A model generated the notes under the pieces. It was not told the origin of the DNA, ran no database searches, and was given only the letters and a program-made list of their open reading frames with translations. A program made the translations under genes and the position numbers. A DNA stretch of 64,000 bases from Sphagnum compactum (taxonomy: Eukaryota > Bryophyta > Sphagnopsida > Sphagnales). The stretch is taken from the NCBI GenBank assembly GCA_965153455.1, contig OZ234504.1, forward strand, positions 5,270,001 through 5,334,000, written 5' to 3'. Shown piece after piece: positions 58,779-64,000 of this stretch; position 1 is the first letter of the stretch, and each line of letters opens with the position of its first letter.

Positions 58779-59058
58779 GATGGCTCCCAAAATGAACAAT
58801 TTAGTCTTTTTTGGACATAAATGGGTCAATTCTCCAAAACGTTAGAAAAGAACAATTGTTTGACTTCAAAAAATTTATTTTTGGATGGATCCCAAAAGGA
58901 GCAATTTCGTTCTTTTGGACATAAATGGGTAAATACTCCGAAACATAAGAAAAGAACTATTTTCATTTAGTTTTTTTGGATGGCTCCCAAAAGGAGCAAT
59001 TTAGCTTTTTTTTGGGGGACATAAATGGATAAACACTCCAAAACAAAAGAAAAGAACA
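58685..59058. repeat. four-unit tandem repeat, about 100-122 bp, with internal hairpin
   Basis: Units begin GGACATAAATGGGTAAAT at 58691, 58813, 58917 and 59017. Each then has CTCCAAAACATTAGAAAAGA and TTTTTGGATGGCTCCCAAAA. The word GCTCCCAAAAGGAGC is a short perfect hairpin. The first unit is lengthened by an AT microsatellite. Confidence 0.85.
58735..58774. repeat. AT microsatellite
   Basis: About 19 uninterrupted AT units inside the first unit of the 58685-59058 array. Confidence 0.95.
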
Positions 59059-61162
59059 TGGGAAGAAGAACTTATGGACGGCCACCCCCATTGGAATTGT
59101 TTTTTTCCTACCAATTTCCATTTTTCCCATGAGCTGCATGACTTTGAGAGTAAGCATACCTTTGTTAGATGGTTGGCTTGCTAGTTTCACCCACTTTTCT
59201 TGTGTTACCTGAAAAAAATGTGTCACCACAAAACTGCACAATGACAAATTTCTAGAGAGTCAGCAAACTCTAATCAAATTTGGGGAAAAATGTGTTCTAC
59301 TAGGGCTAGCATGCATGACTTTAGGAATCAGCATGTGTGCTCCTTTATGGAAGGCATTGTGTTTGAGGCTTTCTGTTAGGAAAGTATGTTTTTCTTTCTT
59401 TCTTTCTTTCTTGCTTTTGGGGGAGAAAGAGAAAGAAAAGTCTTGGAAATGATAGGGTGAAGAATAAGCTAAAAAGAAGATTGGGTACCATATTATGTGT
59501 CTTTTTAGACCTTATCACCAAATTTTGCTAGTGACATTTTGGGTCCCTTTTTTTCTCTCTCTAGAGAGAATTTTGGCAAAAAGTTGTTGAATGGTGAAGG
59601 AGGGAGGACAACAACCTCCTTCTTGCATGGTGACCATGAGTTTGGTACCATTGACCACTCACCTTAAGGACCCATTTTTCCAAAAGTGGCAAAATCTTGC
59701 CCAAAAAACACATTTTGCCCTGAAGAAACATGTTTCTTCAAGTTATTTCTTCAATGTTTCCAAATAACAAAATTTTCCTTCAAAAATATCACTAGGGCAT
59801 ATACATTTGGACTGGACCTTTAAAATAGTAGCCAGTAAAGGGCGAAATTCTCCCCAAAAAATAGATTTTTGGGTGAAATTTGATGACTCTTTTATGAAAA
59901 AAAAGGGGGGGAATTTTTGCCAATTTTTGGAATTAGTGTGACATTTTGCCAAATTTTCACCCAAAGAAAAAAGAAAAAAGAAAAGACTGACATGAATTGT
60001 AGAGGTAGATCCAAAAGCCAGATTGCAATGTGTGAAGTAGTAGGGTCTAAATTATATAGCCAAGGCTTTGGTTACTAGTTAATAGCAAAGTCATATATAT
60101 ATATATAGCATAGGAATTATACAAATTTTTATATGAAGTTTTCTTTTAAAAAGGCATATCTTTCGACAGAGAAATTATCTTTCATGGTGTATAACAGTGG
60201 TGCTAGAGTTGGAGGATGGTGTTTTCATGAGCAAGTGAGGTTTTCATAGAAGAGCTCAAGGTTGTAGTTCAAGGCTCTTGATCATGGCAAAAGAACTATG
60301 ATGAAAATTGAACCTAGAACATATAAGTATTAGAAGACACACATGAAGTTGTGCATTAAGGAAGAAAGAAAGGTGATAGAAATGGAAGAAATAAGAACCA
60401 AAAAGTAGGGAAGGAATGACCAATGCCATAAACAAGCAACCCAAGCTAAGTTTACCCTCACCCATTAATAGATTTGATCTTTTGAACTATCTCTAGTGTG
60501 GGATAGTGTTGGGGTTAGTACACATGGGATAAGGAGAGATCTTATTTGGTTCATAACATAAAATAAAGGGGAAACTCTGGTGACTACTACCATTGGGAAA
60601 GGGGAAACAAGTGGGTAAATTTCCTTGGGACAAGGGATGGATATTTTAAAAAAAGTTGATAAGAGAACCAAAGGTTATTGTGGTCACTTAAACAAACAAG
60701 GAATGGTCCATCCATCCGTGAGTAGGTACAGGGCGGAGAAAATTATGAATGACAACTGCTCTAATAACCCAATACAACGGCAAATCAATGTCCCTAAAAC
60801 CTTACTTAACATCCACAACAAAAATATGAATGGGAATTATTCACTAATGGCAAGTTGCTACAAAATTGAAGTTTCTAAAACCCAAAAGCACATTCCTTTT
60901 TTGTTTACTTGCTTGACAAGTATGTAGCTTTGGGTAGATGGACTTGATTCAAACCACCTTTATGTTTTATGTTTTGGTCAAGGGACAATATATGCTTACT
61001 CCTTTAGTTAAACTAATACTAGTGGTAACCCGTGCCTGCAAGGCATGACACAGCACTGGGAAAAAACTGGGAGTCCAAAGGAGACCCCAAAGAACCCCAT
61101 ACTCACAAGAAGAATCACTGCAGCACCTCACGGTAGACCACATTACTGGTATAAACGCCAGC
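59059..61162. other. repeat-poor AT-rich intergenic stretch
   Basis: CTTT repeats lie at 59391-59413 and AT repeats at 60094-60107. No gene was recognised. At 61016-61046 the words ACTAGTGGTAACCCGTGC and CTGCAAGGCATGACAC look like a transposon end, but the partner end is unclear. Confidence 0.45.
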
Positions 61163-61591
61163 ATAATCATCCATCCAAAACTCCCAATTGGATAGAATTA
61201 TATAAATACATAATATTTCATCCACATCATCAATCCATCCAGAACTCCTAATTAGATGGAACTCTAAATACGTAATATTTTCACCTACATAATCATCCAT
61301 CCAGAACTCCTAATTGGACGGAATTACAAATACATGATATTTTATCCAAATAAATCACCATGCAAAACTTATCATTAGACGGAACTTACGAATACATAAA
61401 TATTTCATCCACATAATCAATCCATCCAAAACTCTAAGTGGACAAAACTACAAAATCTTTAATATTTCATCCACAAATCATTCCTCCTAATTGGACGGAA
61501 CTACAAATACATGATATCTCATCCTCATAACCACCCATCCAGAACTCTGAGCTCACTGGACGGAACTAAAAACGTATAATATTTCATCCAC
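61163..61591. repeat. seven-unit minisatellite, about 62-bp period
   Basis: Units follow the pattern ATAATCATCCATCCAGAACT, then CCTAATTGGACGGAA, CTACAAATACAT and AATATTTCATCCAC. Period is 60-66 bp except one shortened unit near 61475-61527. Moderate divergence between units suggests an older array. Confidence 0.88.
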
Positions 61592-61604
61592 ATAATCACA
61601 GAAC

Positions 61605-61820
61605 TGCCGGGTTTTCGTGCACAGAACTGCCGGGTTTCACGAAAACCCGGAAAAGAGGAGCCAGGCAGGTCTTTGGGTGGTTATTTTACTTTTACAATTT
61701 GGGATCTGGGTTTCAGGACCTCAACCAGACGGACAGGCGGGTCCCGATCTGGGTTTTAGGACCTCGACGGACGGACAAGACCTCGACTTTCAGGACCTCG
61801 ACGGACAGACAAGGCACTTT
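61605..61820. repeat. short GC-richer direct repeats adjoining the minisatellite
   Basis: CAGAACTGCCGGGTTT occurs twice (from about 61600 and 61620). GGACCTCGACGGACGGACAA and GGACCTCGACGGACAGACAA are spaced about 42 bp apart (61750-61812). Together with 61163-61591 this may be the body of one repetitive element ending near 61830. Confidence 0.65.
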
Positions 61821-61830
61821 ATATATAAGA

Positions 61831-62409
61831 TGTGGGGGATCTCTTTTGATCTAAATCTAAGGGCATAAGAAAAATAGATACTTGTACCATTGTTGTTTCT
61901 TCCACAAATTTTCAAATTGGACCTAATGCATTAGCACTTTGGCTTGGCTTGAACTTTTGAAAAATGCCCTTGCCCTTTTTGCCGAGGAGAAATTTTGTGC
62001 TGGATAAGGTGCCCTCCACATACACAAGAAATTTTCTTTGTGTATGTGCGTTGTTATTTATCTCACCTAAAAGGGATTCACACATGCACACTTTCAAAAT
62101 GCATATCCAAATTCCCTGGGCCCAGAGATTGTTCAACAACCTACTTCTTCTTCTTGCAAGTGCTGATTAATTCCAAGAGGCCACACAAAAAGCAGCATCC
62201 TAAAGTGTTTACATGTTTTGACACTTTCTTATGTGTTTTAGAGGTTTTAGTTTACATGTTATTTGGCACTCTTATGTGTTTGGAGGTTAAAACCCTTACA
62301 CGTGGAGTGGAGAGGTTAAACGGATTGAAAGCTTAGGGCACCTACAAATGAAAAAAAGTCACAATTGTTTTTCTGAACTTACCCACTACTAACTACTTCA
62401 TTCAAAAAA
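61831..62409. other. unassigned spacer
   Basis: I see no gene, repeat boundary or RNA feature here. Short open frames on both strands near 61910-62336 match no known family. Confidence 0.45.
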
Positions 62410-62742
62410 ACAAGGGAGTGAGTGTGTCACAATGTGTGGCCTTGCCATTTACATAAAAAGGGACCTTAAGGCAAAAGAAGAAGAATTATGAAAACTCAAA
62501 TATTTCACCGTGCCAAAATATAATCTTCAAAACAAAAATCCTCGACCTAAAAGGAACCCAAATCCTTCAAGATATTATTATTATAACTCTATAATGAACT
62601 AATCTCAAGTTTCAACACAAGCCAAAATATCATCTTTCAAAAACCCTCATATTAAAAAAAATAGACCTATTATTATTATTACCTAGGGGCCAAAATCCCT
62701 CAAGCTACTATACTCTATAATGAATCTAAACACAATATCCTT
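62410..62742. repeat. dispersed repeat R2, copy C (longest)
   Basis: Carries all R2 landmarks: ACAATGTGTGGCCTTGCCAT, CCTTAAGGCAAAAGAAGAAG, TCCTTCAAGATATTATTATT, TCTCAAGTTTCAACACAAGC, TACCTAGGGGCCAA and CTACTATACTCTATAATGAA, ending near CAATATCC. Confidence 0.75.
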
Positions 62743-64000
62743 GCCTTGGCCGAAAGCCCACAATATGGTTTAAACAAAGGAAAAACATCACACACACACA
62801 CAAAACGGAAACCCGAATGTGGTGTGAAGGAATAACTTTGTTACGATCTTGATCATAAGTTTGTGATCTTTTGGTTTGTAAGATTTGTCATCATAGTTAT
62901 TATTCGTTCTTTGCCACGCATCTCTTAAACGACAACTTTCGAAATATCATTTTTGTGGGGCGGGGAGGAGAGAGGGGGGGCGGGGGGAGGGAGGGATGGT
63001 TTACATCCATCCGGATTTATGTCGCACAACAACCTTTCCTTCACCCTACATCCTCATGCCTTAACTTCCCTACACGTGTTTTAGGTGCTAAAAGGGGGGC
63101 GATGATCATCGCAAACTGCAAAAGATCTCGGCTACGTCATGCCCGTCAGACTTGGCTCGACACTAGTTAGCCACATAAGAATCCAACCTCAACTCTGTAC
63201 ATGAGAGACAAACAAGGGCCATTGTGTAAAGTGCCATTCATCTTTATCCAATCCACCTCCCTCCTCCTCCCCCAAGGCCCCTTCCCCCCCCCCTCCCAAC
63301 GAGCCCTAGTAATAAAGTATTCTGTTCCCGGATTATTCTTCACACTAAAAAAAAAAAGTCGGACGAACAACAACTCGACCACCACCCTAAATTTATGACT
63401 TGTGTCCACATTGACTAAATAAACTTGTGTCCACATTGACTGCTTGCATATGTTGTTTACTATTCGTGACAAAAACGATACGTGGTGGTGCGGATCGAAT
63501 AGCCTTATCCATGTGGGGTGGGTAGTCGGACGGGTCATGGTGGCGCAACACATGAGGCATTTACTGGTAGTTTTTGACAAAGGGCTCTCTCATCGGTCTT
63601 TTGACACGCAATTTCTTTCGGTCTTTCTTTCTTTCTTTCTTTCGATGAATTGGTTCCAAAGTTTTTTTTTTGTTTTTTGGTTTCCTGCTATATTTTGCCA
63701 AAATGAATAAATAAATAAATAAATAAATTTAAGAGAATAGTTTTCTGGAATATAGAGAAAAAAAATTCTCTAAATTTTCATTTAAAAAATCTTGGGAAAT
63801 TTTTTTCACCACATTTGGACTCTGATTTTAGTTTGTTAGCATTTTTTAAAACTAATTTTAAAAAAAAACTATTGAAACACCTGTGGCCATTTATTGTGAA
63901 ATCCATCTTGAGATGCTAGCCAATGACGCAACATTCGAAAATTGAAAAAACATTCACTGGTTTGGTTCGGTTGTAACCGGTCTTTTGATGACCTAAACAC
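62743..64000. other. terminal stretch with G-rich and C-rich tracts and microsatellites
   Basis: No gene. G-rich tract at 62957-62998 and C-rich tract at 63271-63299. A direct repeat ACTTGTGTCCACATTGACT occurs twice at 63399-63441. CTTT repeats lie at 63620-63643 and AATA repeats at 63706-63728. Confidence 0.6.

Noticed and set aside
61163-61591. Regular repeats resembling a CRISPR array
   Set aside because: Units are contiguous, diverged 62-bp tandem repeats without unique spacers, in a plant nuclear context.

Overview
This is a stretch of nuclear DNA from a land plant. Five intron-bearing genes have unmistakably plant-type protein families, with GT..AG introns whose reading phases join cleanly. 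There are Ty1/copia and hAT transposons typical of plant genomes, and several short plant-type telomere motifs (CCCTAAA). The gene-poor parts are very AT-rich and full of decayed repeats, as in large plant genomes. I cannot name the species. A non-seed vascular plant such as a fern is possible, but that is a guess.

Layout: 1.3-5.7 kb is a decayed hAT transposon. 5.7-13 kb is AT-rich and empty of genes. 13.6-17.0 kb (+) is a three-finger CCCH zinc-finger protein (ZC3H11A / plant C3H17-like), followed by three copies of an unnamed dispersed repeat (here R1). 20.5-21.4 kb holds a broken glyoxalase/VOC gene. 22.76-27.59 kb is a copia retrotransposon on the minus strand with a perfect 5-bp target duplication. 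28.8-31.1 kb (-) is a mitochondrial GrpE co-chaperone. 32.1-33.0 kb is a probable non-autonomous hAT relative. 35.1-38.7 kb (-) is a MEKK-type MAPKKK, with an array of hairpin repeats upstream of it. 44.6-47.6 kb (+) is an organelle-type SpoU/TrmH RNA 2'-O-methyltransferase. 48.8-53.3 kb is a second, more damaged copy of the same copia family. 54.2 kb has a WD40 fragment resembling VIP3/SKI8. 54.9-57.0 kb (+) is PYM, the exon-junction-complex recycling factor, with a fourth R1 copy in its first intron. 57-64 kb is repeats and low-complexity DNA.

The five genes are ordinary housekeeping or signalling genes and do not form a cluster. The CCCH protein and PYM both act on mRNA. GrpE and the TrmH-like enzyme both look organelle-targeted. 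I found no obvious new multi-gene system. The most unusual items are: (1) a 20-residue tandem repeat built into the copia polyprotein just before RNase H, in both copies and expanded in one; (2) six hairpin-forming repeats with shrinking spacing upstream of the MAPKKK; (3) two unnamed dispersed repeat families; and (4) a small inversion inside the reverse transcriptase of copia copy 2.

Exon structures were worked out by hand from splice motifs, phase and family conservation, without transcript data. Repeat boundaries are approximate unless stated.
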